Shown here in pieces: positions 11,655 through 22,108 of a stretch of DNA of 64,000 nt (its first letter is position 1; each line of letters begins with the position of its first letter). Position numbers and translations under genes: made by a program. The stretch comes from Icerya purchasi (lineage: Eukaryota > Arthropoda > Insecta > Hemiptera > Monophlebidae): the NCBI GenBank assembly GCA_039619475.1, contig CM077115.1:591505643-591569642 (forward strand), written 5' to 3'. Below the pieces are notes generated by a model. The model was not told the origin of the DNA, searched no databases, and worked only from the letters and a program-made list of their open reading frames with translations.

Positions 11655-12389
11655 AATGGGTCACCCTCTTTCGGGCGCGGACGAATTTAGACCTTATTAC
11701 AGATCACCTGTTGTGATTTTTAGATATCATCCGTTAAACTTTATCATTTGTGATAATGAGAAAACGAGTTATCAAATACTGGTATCAGAAATTCCACCCA
11801 AAAATATCGTTCTTCGTTAAGGAATTAGTTTTTCCGCGCGTATAGCATGTTATAAATATATGCATACATCGATGTATAATCACAATGCACATATTTTACG
11901 TCATTTTATTCGGTTATTCACTTTTTTTAAATATTTTCCATGTTTTTTGAATTAACGACTTCAGCGTGACATACAGATAAACAGTTGCGATTTAAATTTA
12001 AGAGTTCTGTTAGCAATAGTGACAGGAAACGACGAAGAGGATTAATATTAATAATCGGTCAAATGAATTATCGGGTCTTTTTATTTTTTTTCGTTAATGT
12101 ATAGCCAGCCGTTTTTTTAAAAAATTACAAATTATTAATTCTACGTCATTTAATGTGTAACATAACTGGACTGAATTTGCTTCTAATACATATTCGTCAT
12201 ATTATCTGTTTCATTAGTATCTAGCAAGTTTATTTGAGGATACGTTTACTGAGGTTTCTTCGGTTATCCATGATTTTGGTTACATATTTTACTCCTTGAT
12301 GAATCTACTCAGGTTTCAAAAAAATATCTACTAGTAATTTTTTAAGGGATTGCGACGCTTGTTTGATCATATAAGAATGGATTTGATCT
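11655..12389 (+). repeat. RTE copy 1, 5' non-coding part
   Basis: This stretch is the near-exact reverse complement of sequence found at 23400-23827 joined to 29894-30285, and a more diverged version occurs at 14060-15245. In all three the block containing CATGTATAATCACAATGCA-type sequence and the AATATTAAT motif keep the same order. In copies 1 and 2 it leads directly into the same RTE-like reading frames. I infer that it is the 5' region of one RTE-like element, although it might be a separate repeat that the RTE joined. Confidence 0.65.
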
Positions 12390-13230
12390 ATGCCAGGTGT
12401 ACTATTTTTTGTGGGAAATTTAAGTTGGAATTCGAGTTCATTATATCTAATTGAAGAAAGGAGAAAATACAAAAATAGAGATAATTGCAGATATAAAATA
12501 GTTCAGAAACAAATTAAAAGTTCCGTAAAAAGAGAAAAAGGGGTGTGGTATCCGAAATCATGTCAAGAAATTGAAGATATAATAAATAAACACGAGGAAT
12601 TCCGGTTACACAAAAAGCTAAAAGAAACGGCTAAAATCTATAAACCAAAGAGGCAACCACATATAATGAAGAATTCTAAAGAAATCATAGTTACTGAACA
12701 GCATATCCTAATCAAAATGTGGACAGATTATATTGAGATACTTTACGATGATAATAGAGATAGCAGACAAACAGGAATATAATAACCCCGGTTTAGAGAT
12801 TATACAGTCTGAATTAGAAGAGGCCTTGAAGAATACACTAGTACGAAAAGCTTCGGGTCCCGACGGACTACCCGCTGATTTGTTTAAGTTATTGAAGGAC
12901 AGTGACGTCGTAAAAATAAGATCTACTGTAGTAGGATAATAATCAAAAATTATTACAATTCCCAAAAAGAAGAAAACGGTGACTTGTGAAGACTTTACAT
13001 TAATTAGACTGATGTCGCATTTATTAAAAATAATACTAAGGATAATTCAGAGAAGCATACAAAGGAAATGCGGAAAAACAATTAGCAAGGAACAATTCAG
13101 ATTCAGGCCTGGTACGGGAACTAGAGAAGCACTGTAGTGCATCCAATTACTACTCCAGAAAGTGTATACTTGCTTCATTGACTTTGAAAAAGCTTTTTGA
13201 TAGAGTACACCACAATAAGCTAATACAAAT
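12390..13230 (+). pseudogene. RTE-type reverse transcriptase, copy 1, 5' part of RT
   Basis: Frames at 12390-12782 and 12733-12939 encode a linker and the first RT blocks of an RTE-clade retrotransposon: KGVWYPKSCQEIEDII, then the E-x-E-A-L helix, KASGPDGLPADLFKLLK, and beyond a frame break CEDFTLIRLMSHLLKI and FRPGTGTREAL-like residues near 13100. FIDFEKAF-like sequence of RT motif A follows near 13170-13200. The copy is about 97 percent identical by eye to copy 2 (22560-23560, opposite strand), but it lacks a 17-base block near 12945 and has separate frameshifts. It is then interrupted at 13231 by a truncated family S insertion. Confidence 0.8.
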
Positions 13231-13690
13231 GTGTTTTTTTTTTATTTTTTTTTTATTTTTGGCGCGTCAACTCAGGACATTTACCCAGCACAAAGGATTA
13301 ACAAATAATGAAACGTAGGGACTTGAAAGTTAAATCAGGAAGCGATTAAAAACAGCAGAAATAAAGATAGCCAATATAGGAACAACAGAAAGAGAAGGAA
13401 GAGCAAGAATGTAGTGGGCACAGTAAGGGGTCGGGAGGCCAAGGCCAAGCAAATTAGAATAAAGGACTGCGCGTTCTGAGGAGATAGATGAGCATTCGAA
13501 TAGGAGGTGATTTACATCACAAGTCAAATTTAAGATAGGAGGATGGAAGGGACACAAGGGAGACTGAACAATATTAAAACGAAAGAGGGAAGCAGGAAGC
13601 AGACTGTGATTAAAGCGGAGGCGAATTATGGAAGAAATAACAGAACGGTTGATGCAGGGAAAATTATTAAACCAGGAAGAAGTAGGTGGA
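13231..13690 (-). mobile_element. 5'-truncated family S relative inserted in RTE copy 1
   Basis: On the minus strand the frame 13330-13557 encodes the end of an I-group ORF2: LLFECSSISSERAVLYSNLL, GLPTPYCAHYILALPS and an SAVFNRFLI terminus, the same ending as in S-B and S-C. A 3' UTR follows, then a T/A-rich tail at 13231-13258. Comparison with the uninterrupted RTE copy 2 shows that the insertion replaced about 20 bases of target rather than duplicating them. The RTE sequence resumes at about 13691 with AACTAGGATATAAGACTG. Confidence 0.8.
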
Positions 13691-13760
13691 GAGGTAGGTA
13701 ACTAGGATATAAGACTGATAAAGAACCTATACTGGAATCAAACAGCTATGAAATAAAAGA
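13691..13760 (+). pseudogene. RTE copy 1, resumed after insertion
   Basis: Matches 22515-22580 of RTE copy 2 in reverse complement, including GATATAAGACTGATAAAGAA, and then diverges. It shows that copy 1 was once longer. No catalytic RT block remains here. Confidence 0.6.
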
Positions 13761-14059
13761 CGTAACTAATCTCGAGGTGGTGTTTTAATCCTGAACCCTA
13801 TTAATGATCTTTACATATATCTTGCTTTAGACTAATTGTATCGTTTGTTTTTACACATCTGGGTGTCATGTCGTTTCTATGATTTTCTTAACAAATTGCA
13901 ATTAGAAAAAATATGTTTAATAGAATTTCATCGTAGTTTATTTATGGGGAATATTGAAACAAATGCAACGTGTGAAAGCTTCTTTTTTACTGTCTCTATT
14001 ACAGTTTATACGAAAATAAGATGATCAGTCTAGTGCTTTGAAGATCGAAAATTTTCCTA
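13761..14059. other. Unassigned spacer
   Basis: No recognised feature. A 62-codon plus-strand frame at 13836-14024 has no motif that I recognise. Confidence 0.3.
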
Positions 14060-15245
14060 AACGAATTAAAAAAAAAGAAAGAGATCAGTCGGATAGGATG
14101 TTTCATGTACTGAACATTCTGCGTGTTAATTTAAAGATTACCATAATTTACATTTACATAATACTAAATTCAAAACAAAAATATTTAACTATTAATTTGT
14201 AATATGATATATATATGTTTATTTATTTGTTTTAAAAAGTTTTGCGCCTTTGTCTTTTCGATATTTTTTTGAAACGCAGCAAGATTCGTCAAGGAATTAA
14301 ATATATCATTAAAATGGTAGATAACAGAAGAAACTGCAATAAACAAACTTGCTAAATACCAATGAAAAAGAAAAATAACATAACAAATATGTATTTTTTT
14401 TTTTTTTTTATTAAATGGGCTCGGTGTTAACACTGACCCAACTACTTGGATTTAGATCACCTACTCAGATTCTGAGGTGATCGGAGATAGAATGTATAAA
14501 GGGAAGAAGGAGGAGAATAACGGCTGGAGATGGGAAAGAAAGGATAAAGGAAGCATCGAAAAGGGTAGGAAGATCCAACGCCAAAAGTTCGGCGTATAGA
14601 TGAGAGCACTCAGGAAAAAGAACAGGGCATTCAAAAAGGATGTGGGTGGGGTCGCATATGTATTCGGAGCAAATATTCAATCCAGTTATGTTGCACTGTA
14701 AGTGACAGTTTGTAATTTTTTAAATATACATTAGCAAAAAAAAAAGAAAATGAAAAGAACTGATAATGCACTTGATCGATTATTAATATTAATCATCTTC
14801 GTCCGATTCGTATCACTATTGTTAACTGAACTCCTAAATTTACATAGCAGAAGTCCGTTTATCTGTATTTCACGCTGAAATTGTTATTTCACAAAAATAG
14901 AAAATATTTAAAAAAAGTGAATAACCGAATAAAATGATGTGAAATATGTGTATTGTGATTATATATATGTATGCAATTATAACATGCTATACACGCCGAA
15001 AAACTAAATCTTTAACGAAAAACGGTATTTTTAGGACGGAATTTCTGATATAGCAGTATTTGGTAACTCGTGTTTCTCACTAATACAGCTGATAACGTTT
15101 AACGAGTGATGCCTGAAAATTACCGTAGGTAGTCTGTAAAAAGGTCTGAATTCGTCTGCGCCCGAAAGAATCTGCGCTCGAATGAGCGGTCCCCTATCGG
15201 AATACACATTAAACGAATGACGTTTTTTTATTGATAGCTCAAAAC
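14060..15245 (-). repeat. RTE copy 3, diverged 5' part, split by a small insertion
   Basis: Runs in the same orientation as copy 2. Sequence at 14665-15245 parallels 23690-23827 plus 29894-30285, with the same CCGAATAAAATGA, TTATAACATGCTATAC and CTGCGCCCGAAAGA blocks. Sequence at about 14240-14386 parallels 23540-23680. It is clearly more diverged than copies 1 and 2. The RT-coding part is not present downstream, so only the 5' portion remains. A family S fragment at 14396-14655 interrupts it. Confidence 0.6.
14396..14655 (-). mobile_element. Short 5'-truncated family S relative with 9-bp target duplication
   Basis: The minus-strand frame 14465-14680 contains CDPTHILFECPVLFPE and ends SISDHLRI, the C-terminus of an I-group ORF2 like that of S-C (SISDRINI). 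A T-run at 14396-14412 is the poly(A) tail on the minus strand. The 9-bp sequence ATATGTATT occurs on both sides, at 14387-14395 and 14656-14664, as expected for a target-site duplication. Only about 260 bases were copied. Confidence 0.85.
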
Positions 15246-16095
15246 GTAGTTTAAAATGTGTTCCTTTAAATGATTGTAACAAATATAGAGCAATACCTAT
15301 TGGTCATTCTACCATCGTGAAAGAGGAATACGAGATAATATCAATAGTTTTGAAAAAAATTAAATATGAAGAACATTTAATGGATGATTTGTGTCGATTT
15401 AAAAATGGTAAAAACTTCCTCCTTGGACAGCAAAGTGGAAACGCAAAATATTCTTGTTTTTTATGTCTTTGGGATAGCAGAGCTAAGGATCAGCATTGGG
15501 TTAGAAAAAATTGGCCCTTAAAAACGTCATGGTTCGAGGGAAGCAAAACGTTATCAACGAACCTTTAGTTGAAAGAGAAAAAATCATATTTCCACCTTTG
15601 CATATCGAGTTAGGACTTTTGAAGCAATTTGTGAAGGCGTTAAATGGACTTTGCTTTGGGTACTTAATAAGTAAATTTTCTGGGGTTAGTATGGAAAAAC
15701 TGAAAGCAGGCATATTTGGTGACCCCCAAATAAGACAACTTATAAAAGATGCACAATTTACCGCATCAATGAGCGAGATTGAATCTAATGCTTGGTGCTC
15801 ATTTGTTGAAGTTGTACAAAATTTTCTTGACAATTATAAAGCAGAAAATTATACAAAATTAGTAGAAATTATTTTTTCTAAATTTGTCCTCGACTGTAAT
15901 ATGAGCATAAAACTTCAATACCTCCACAACCATTTAGATCGATTTCCACAAAAAAGGTAGGTGATTATAGTGAATGCCAGGAGGAACGATTTCATCAAGA
16001 CAGAATGATGGAAGAACGATATCAAGGAAGATGGCTAGTCGACTACAGTTGAAGTTTTGCAGCAAGAATAATCTATGCTAGAAAGTCGTATAAAG
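15246..16095 (+). pseudogene. Decayed multicopy transposon-associated protein (CFLCLW family), fragment
   Basis: Plus-strand frames around 15280-15568 and 15511-15960 contain AIPIGHSTIVKEEYE, then LLGQQSGNAKYSCFLCLWDS, FPPLHIELGLLKQFVKALN, KAGIFGDPQIRQLIKDA and YLHNHLDRFP. After a frame change near 15955 the residues ERFHQD and MEERYQGRW follow. I recognise this block order as a repetitive arthropod and cnidarian protein, usually unnamed in databases and probably encoded by a DNA transposon, but I cannot give a family name. At least two frameshifts (near 15500 and 15955) show that it is dead. It sits directly between RTE copy 3 and another RTE. Confidence 0.65.
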
Positions 16096-16264
16096 AGAAT
16101 TTTTAAGTGATAAGCCATGAATGTTATGTTTATCTACTTTGTGAAATAAATTCCTTACTTAGTTCCATTGTTTTTAATGAGGCATTGTAGTAAATACTAA
16201 TATTTATAACCTGAAATATGTATGAGTTAGTAAAAAAAAAATATGTAAATCAGGTAGATGATGA

Positions 16265-17790
16265 AAAAAGGTATTGAAGGAAGAGTTCGATGCAGCTTTA
16301 AAATCTTTACCGAATAACAAGGCGGCTGGATTTGACAGTATCCCAGCAGAGCTGTGGAAAAACAGTGGAGCTCAAATTAAAGAGAAACTATTTACTTTGA
16401 CATCTGAAATAATGTCGAGTGGGACATGGCCGCTGGAACACTGTCTCTCAGTAATTATACCCATCCCAAAGAGCAATGCCCCCAAAACGTGTGCAGATTA
16501 TCGCACTATTAGCCTGATTTCGCATGCCTCAAAAATCCTACTTAGAATAATCAAAAAGCGTCTAGAGGTGTTAATGGATAAATACGTGGGCGAAACTCAA
16601 TGTGGTTTCAGAAAAGGCCGCTCTACGCGCGATGCAATAAAATGTTACGCATACTGGTAGAACGTATGATTAACCAGGGACGGTGTCTATATGTAGCTTT
16701 CATCGATTATGAGAAAGCTTTTGATAAAGTACCGTGGAAAGATTTGTTTTTGCTATTAAAACGAATTGGTTGCCCCAATAGCTTAATTACAGTAATCTAC
16801 AATCTATATTCAAATCAAAAGGCTGTGGTCCGGTACAATGGAATCGAATCGGAAAAGATTAAAATTGGAAAGGGTGTAAGGCAAGGGTGCTTGTTATCGC
16901 CTGATTTATTTAACGGCTTCGCAGAGTTGATATTGAAGGAAACGTTTAACGGGAATAAATACGGAGTAAAGATAGCTGGTAACAGAATACATGCAATTAA
17001 ATTTGCCGAAGATCAAGTATTGTTAGCGGAAAGCCCGAGAGCGCTGGCAAACATGGTTAGTGAATTATACACCAAAATGGTGAAGCATGGGATGCGTATC
17101 AATATCTCAAAGACAAAAGCGATGGTTATAAGCAGAACGCAACATCAAGTCCATATCGTGCTGGAAAATAAAGTCATTGAGCAGGTACCTACTTTTAAAT
17201 ACTTGGGACAAATAATAACCCAGAACCTTGATTGTACGCCAGAAATACGTAAAAGGATAGCAATAGGCAAACAGGCTTTTAAAGATAAATACTCGTTACT
17301 GACATAGCGTGCAATTTCAATGCAATTGCGGAAACAACTCATGAAAATTTTCGTCTGGTCAGTCGCACTGTATGGTGCGGAAACATGGGTGATGAAACGA
17401 GCTGATTGTAAAAGATTAGAAGTATTTGAAATGTGGTGCTGGTGGAAGCTACTGCGAACAAGTTGGACGGAGAAAATTAGTAACCAAGAAGTGCTCGATA
17501 GAATCGAAGAGAAAATAACTATACTGGAGCGGATACGTAAAACTAGGCTGGGTTGGTTGGGACATGTGTTGCGGTCAGAACATAGTATAATCAAAATCAG
17601 TATCGAAGGAAAAATAGTAGGAAAGAAACCGCGTGGGCGTCCCCGGATGACATTAGTGGACGCATTTTTAAAAAAAAACAACTTACGGAACTACACGGAA
17701 TTGAAGCGAACAGCAATGGACCGTATCAAGTGGAGGCAAATAGTGCTGGGGCGAATCAGCCAGACGGCTGTCACATGATGATGATGAGTA
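16265..17790 (+). pseudogene. 5'-truncated RTE-clade retrotransposon (RT and C-terminus)
   Basis: A second RTE family. Frames 16274-16660, 16600-17307 and 17320-17778 give RT blocks in order: NKAAGFDSIPAELWKNSG, SVIIPIPKS, RTISLISHASKILLRII, QCGFRKGRSTRDAI, VAFIDYEKAFDKVPW (motif A), GVRQGCLLSPDLFN (motif B) and KFAEDQVLLAES (motif C). After these come TFKYLGQIIT and the C-terminal WSVALYGAETW and RKTRLGWLGHVLR blocks. One base is missing in an A-run near 16645, and a TAG lies at 17305-17307 inside an otherwise continuous frame. Motif C reads FAED instead of the usual Y/FADD, so even a repaired enzyme would lack one catalytic Asp. A TGATGATGATGA-type end at 17777-17789 is typical of RTE 3' tails. 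Confidence 0.88.
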
Positions 17791-18910
17791 AAAAAATGAT
17801 TTTATTCTAAAAGAGGTCAATATAGCGTCTCTCAAAAACTTGATCTGATAGACTAAATATAAAAATTGTTTTCGATTCCGCACCCAAAAATTACTTAAAA
17901 ACAGTTCAAAAACAGCAGCAGGCACCGAAATGTGTGGCGGCGCTGTGTAATCGATATAAGTCAATGGCATATAGCACTCGCCGAAGGTGTGCGTGGAAAA
18001 GTGCATCGGAGATCGATTGATGGAAGCAATCAGAAATATAAAACAGGAACGCAGATAGCCAGATGGAGTATGTAAATTCGATTTACGAAGAGATATTTAT
18101 TAACGAAACGCGTAAACAGACAACCGAACAGCACGTATTTAATCTCCCTGTTTATGGGGTTGAACATTGACTACTAACAGTTCCTTTCTTTTTTCTCTTT
18201 TCTCTATCTTGTTTTCTTTATAAATTTGGCAAAGCGAGTGCTGTATACCGAATTTTGTTCATGTTCACAATGTTAAATAGCCTTCTTTAGAATTTCACCT
18301 AAGCGCTGAATACAGGATTCGCCTAATTTGTGATTCGCTGACGTCGCGTATTTATGAATTTTCAGTTTTATTTACACTTTTGCTACGAGTGATGCGAATT
18401 TAGTCACGTGGCCGTTCGACGGACACCGACATACTTACGCCCGTACTTCTGTGCAGTTTTAACTTTAGTGCTGGTATCGGTATGGACTTGCGTGTATAAT
18501 TAAGCTCCGCGGTCACCGAATTAACCAATTCGCTATCCTAGTCTGTCCGATTAGCTTCACAGCTCGATGCACTAATCGCACACTCACGGACTTACGAAAA
18601 ACCTCGTCTGCTATTTCTATGTAAATTGATCGTCACTTGTACCAATAAATAAACGCGATATCACCAGTTCTGGCAATCCTGATGCAGTCGATCGGTATTC
18701 CCGCATCATCCCGGAATACAACAACCAAACAACCAAAACACATACTAAACAATAATTTACTAATCAATAGAATAAATTAGATATATTTCGATTTACGTTT
18801 CATTGCATTTATTTTTCTTTACATAATTAATATTGCTCGTTTCATTAAAATAAATATGTGTTGTTTTTTTTTATCTACGTGCTTTATAATATTCTCCAAT
18901 ATTACTTGAT
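17791..18910. other. Intergenic; possible 3' flank of the AAA-ATPase-like gene
   Basis: No gene is recognised in about 1.1 kb. The part nearest the AAA-ATPase-like gene contains a minus-strand AATAAA (plus-strand TTTATT at 18808-18813) roughly 100 bases past its stop codon, a plausible polyadenylation signal. The segment at 18150-18725 is less AT-rich and has a plus-strand AATAAA near 18647, but I could not prove it to be an LTR. Confidence 0.35.
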
Positions 18911-20743
18911 TTAGCCTTTTTCAGGTATATGTATTGCATTTGTTGTGTCATTACTACAATATAAATAACTTAAACTGAATTCTTTGTTTTTAGTTACATG
19001 TAACCCTATATATATTCTTTCCTTAACATAGTGTTTGTACGGTTTATATAATGCTCTAAAATACTTTCCTTCGATTATTTGCTGTAAGGCTATTGTACTG
19101 TTACCATTGCCATACTTCGTTTCTATAATAATGCCTTTTTTATTTTGGGTTATTATTAAAACGTCAATTCTTTTTGTTGTATTTAAAAATTGATCTTTTT
19201 TTAGGAAAAATTCACTGTAAGCTTCATGATTTTCCATTGTGGATATCAACGGGAGCGTATATAGAACAGCTTGCAAATCAGATTCACTCGTTATATTTTT
19301 ATGTTCGTAGATGTTTATTATCGAGTTGAGAAACGCTTCAAATGATGCTTTCCCATCGTTTAAATTTGAAAGCGATTCGATATATGCATTAATAGCCTCT
19401 TTCTTTGTGTTGAACATCTGACTTGAAAAATTGGTATTTACATAATTTCTCTTAATTTCATTTCTTATTTCTTGGTTCGGGATTTTCAGTACAAATTCGT
19501 CCTTATTAGCGCCTTTCCGCACGTCAGTAAATGTAAGATATCCAAGTTGGAGTACTATATGAAAGTATAAATCATGGTCTTCATCCGTAATTTCTATTGA
19601 ATTAAGTATCATTTTTTTTAGTTGGATCACATTCTTTATACTTATTTTTTTATCCGTAACTATTGCAACAGTTCCCCCTTCTAACAATTTACGTGTTGTG
19701 TTGAATATTCTTGATTGGAATGATAATTCACTTAAATTCAATTCGAAACTTGTATCTGCCCAGTAATTTTCAAAAAATTCGCTTTCAAAATATTTTGTAA
19801 TAGAGAACGGATTGTATAGTTGTAATTTTTGTATTCTATTTCTTTTACAAATTATAGCTGTATAACCATTGTACCAGGTTTCTAAGGTACGTCGGTTTGT
19901 TTTAATTTTTAACCTTGACAGTAGCATTTTAACCTCCTTGTTTGTAAATCCGTAGTACTCGGAAAAATATAGATTTCCTGCGAATTGATAGCTCTGAATA
20001 TGGTTCGCATAAGGTGATAAAACTCCTGCCACTTTTATACACGAGTTTAACAGGCAGTGCGTGACAAAAGGATTGTCTTTTAGAACGTTTCCTACTATCT
20101 TTCTTATTAAATCTGTTATTTCTGTAATATCTTCACCAGGGAAAAAAATCATATTCTGAATCGGCGCGTCGTATTCGTCTATCAGTACAATGACTTGCTC
20201 ATTAAATTCCGTGTTGAGCACCAAAGACATGAATTTTAGTGCTTCACCACATTGTACGTCATTTAGTTTCGCTTCACTGCTTTGGTCGTTAAATAACTTT
20301 AGTTTTTTTAGATACGATGATTTATCTTCTCTTTGCCATAAATATCTATATTTATGAGTTATGGCAAAAATTAGACTAGAAAAAGTTTGCATAAATTTTG
20401 CCAGGCTCCTAGTATCTAATTCTCTAAAATTAACGTGAAGCACAGGGTGCTTCCCGAAATGTGCATCGAAGAATTTGCTGTCATTACATATTTTTAAGGG
20501 TCCTCCATTATACGTTCCGTTAAATATCTTGTAATTTTCGGTATCTTTTACCGGTAGTCTAGTTCCGTTTATGTCTGTCTGTATCTCGAAAAACGATTTT
20601 AACATATCCATATTTATCGTTTTCCCAAATCTTCTGGGTATACTTATCTCCAGAAAATCGTGTTCCAAAAATTCTTTTATAAGCATTGTTTTATCAACAA
20701 AAAAGCGTGATGTAACAATACGTTCAAATGTTTGTGTTCCCAT
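18911..20743 (-). CDS. AAA-ATPase-like / PD-(D/E)XK nuclease-like protein, intact and intronless
   Basis: 610 codons without interruption, from an ATG at 20741-20743. The N-terminal part matches the AAA-ATPase-like family (Pfam AAA-ATPase_like): FVDKT at residues 15-19, a Walker-A-like PRRFGKT ending at 42, and Walker B VIVLIDEYD at 184-192. The C-terminus matches PDDEXK_9: Asp527 in RIDVLI, the E-x-K pair Glu541/Lys543 in IIIETKYG, and Gln554. The key residues of both domains are present. The family is mainly bacterial (Bacteroidetes, Clostridia, intracellular symbionts); relatives occur in some insect genomes and have been attributed to lateral transfer. The biochemical role is not established. 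A nucleoside triphosphate-driven nuclease or toxin-like activity is inference only. There are no signal peptide, membrane helix or introns. Its neighbours are all transposon debris, so it could be a resident gene, a recent retrocopy or mobile-element cargo. Confidence 0.85.
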   Translation of the reverse strand: MGTQTFERIVTSRFFVDKTMLIKEFLEHDFLEISIPRRFGKTINMDMLKSFFEIQTDINGTRLPVKDTENYKIFNGTYNGGPLKICNDSKFFDAHFGKHPVLHVNFRELDTRSLAKFMQTFSSLIFAITHKYRYLWQREDKSSYLKKLKLFNDQSSEAKLNDVQCGEALKFMSLVLNTEFNEQVIVLIDEYDAPIQNMIFFPGEDITEITDLIRKIVGNVLKDNPFVTHCLLNSCIKVAGVLSPYANHIQSYQFAGNLYFSEYYGFTNKEVKMLLSRLKIKTNRRTLETWYNGYTAIICKRNRIQKLQLYNPFSITKYFESEFFENYWADTSFELNLSELSFQSRIFNTTRKLLEGGTVAIVTDKKISIKNVIQLKKMILNSIEITDEDHDLYFHIVLQLGYLTFTDVRKGANKDEFVLKIPNQEIRNEIKRNYVNTNFSSQMFNTKKEAINAYIESLSNLNDGKASFEAFLNSIINIYEHKNITSESDLQAVLYTLPLISTMENHEAYSEFFLKKDQFLNTTKRIDVLIITQNKKGIIIETKYGNGNSTIALQQIIEGKYFRALYKPYKHYVKERIYIGLHVTKNKEFSLSYLYCSNDTTNAIHIPEKG

Positions 20744-20798
20744 CTTCTCACCGTTTGCCTATTTACAAACAAACGCAAATTAAATGATTAGCACGAAT

Positions 20799-20807
20799 AT
20801 TTTTATA
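20799..20807 (-). promoter_or_regulatory. Possible TATA box of the AAA-ATPase-like gene
   Basis: On the minus strand the sequence reads TATAAAAAT, about 56-64 bases upstream of the ATG at 20743. The position is compatible with a eukaryotic core promoter and a short leader. In DNA this AT-rich such a match could easily be chance. Confidence 0.2.
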
Positions 20808-21774
20808 AACGAAATAGTGTGAAAATATAAGAAAAAATCGTAAATTTAACATATGAAAATCCTACTGAATTTAATCAAGAATTTTTAATTTTTTAGGGAG
20901 GAGGCATGATCATTATCACAATAAATAGAATCGAGAAGAAACCACGTTTATGCAGAAGTATCACATCTATGTTTAGTACTGCCTAGCGAGCGATTCGTAA
21001 GTATGCCGAAGATAATCTAGTCTCTAAAAGTAAAGCAAATCCCATGGATATCCTTGATAAGGTATCGTGGACTGTGAAGTTGAGCTTTTCATAATGGTAC
21101 TTAAGGACCTAATGGATCTGATGGGAATAGTTGGACTGCTACCTTAATTATTTCAAAGAAACTTTTTTTTCGTTTACTTTGTCGATGCTTAAAGTCTACT
21201 GTCTATTTGTTCCAGAATCTTTGAAATCAGCTTGCGTACACATGTTTTCTCTTAAAAGTGGGTTTTATATAGCCATTCAGGCATTCACCGACACATTAGA
21301 ATGTCGTTTGCTTTACGGCCTCCGTCAACATGAGAATGTCGCCGTGCAACCTGTGATTTCCCCTTTATACATACCGCTAGAACAAGGTTCCTCTTGTTTA
21401 CATCATTATCGTTAGCGGTGGTAATATTGAGGAAATTACTTTTGAAAAATACACAAACCTACGATCTTCACAGGTCTCTTTACAAGTCGTTATAGGAAGG
21501 GCTTTAATCAGCTTCTATTCAATGTATACTCGCGCGTGTGGGAAATCGGTCTCATTAAATGCTCTTTTATTAGTAATCAGTCGTATCTAAGTAAATACAT
21601 GAAATTTTTGTAACCCTTTTCTGTGACGCTCTATTTCGTGACGCTTTTCGAGTTTATGTGCCAAAGTAAAGACATGAAAAACGTCATTCTCTCCCACTGT
21701 GCAACAAAAAATTATTAAATGTAATAGTTTTATCTTTAAAACGAGACTAGTTTGGTTATTGCGCCGTTATTAGT
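20808..21774. other. No recognisable gene
   Basis: The 94-codon plus-strand frame at 21131-21415 has no domain that I recognise. The stretch at 21640-21770 may be diverged mariner sequence belonging to the remnant that follows, but I cannot align it. Confidence 0.3.
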
Positions 21775-22055
21775 TTAATCTTATAGAAAATCCGTCCAAT
21801 GTTGATGTTTTGAGGCAACAAAGGGATCGCATTATTTTAGTGGAATTCATGAAGCGTGGACAGACCATTAACGGCCTAAACTATTGGAAACACTCATCAA
21901 TTTAAGGAGAGAAATAAAAATTTAAATAGCAATTCAACTGCTGCATGACAATGCACGGCCATTCACAGCGAACATTACCCAAGAACTTACCGCCAAGTTC
22001 TTAATTGACTACAGTTCGAACCTTGTCCGAGTGATAACGCTTTATTTTCTTAATT
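21775..22055 (+). pseudogene. Mariner-family transposase remnant
   Basis: Across frame changes the plus strand reads RIILVEFMKRGQTINGLNYW and, further on, QLLHDNARPFTANITQEL, followed by AKFLIDY. These match the central and third-Asp (LLHDNARPH) blocks of mariner transposases of the DD(34)D type, which cut and paste at TA sites. The N-terminal DNA-binding domain and the C-terminal end are missing. Internal stops are frequent. It ends next to an (AT)n tract. Confidence 0.75.
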
Positions 22056-22057
22056 AA

Positions 22058-22062
<5 letters not shown>

Positions 22063-22106
<44 letters not shown>
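22063..22106. repeat. (AT)n microsatellite
   Basis: About 22 uninterrupted AT dinucleotides between the mariner remnant and the 3' end of RTE copy 2. It may be slippage of a simple retroelement tail. Confidence 0.9.

Positions 22107-22108
<2 letters not shown>

Noticed and set aside
18150..18725. Possible solo LTR (TGT...ACA-like ends, internal AATAAA, less AT-rich)
   Set aside because: No second LTR, no target duplication and no primer-binding or polypurine tract could be identified; the boundaries were chosen by eye.
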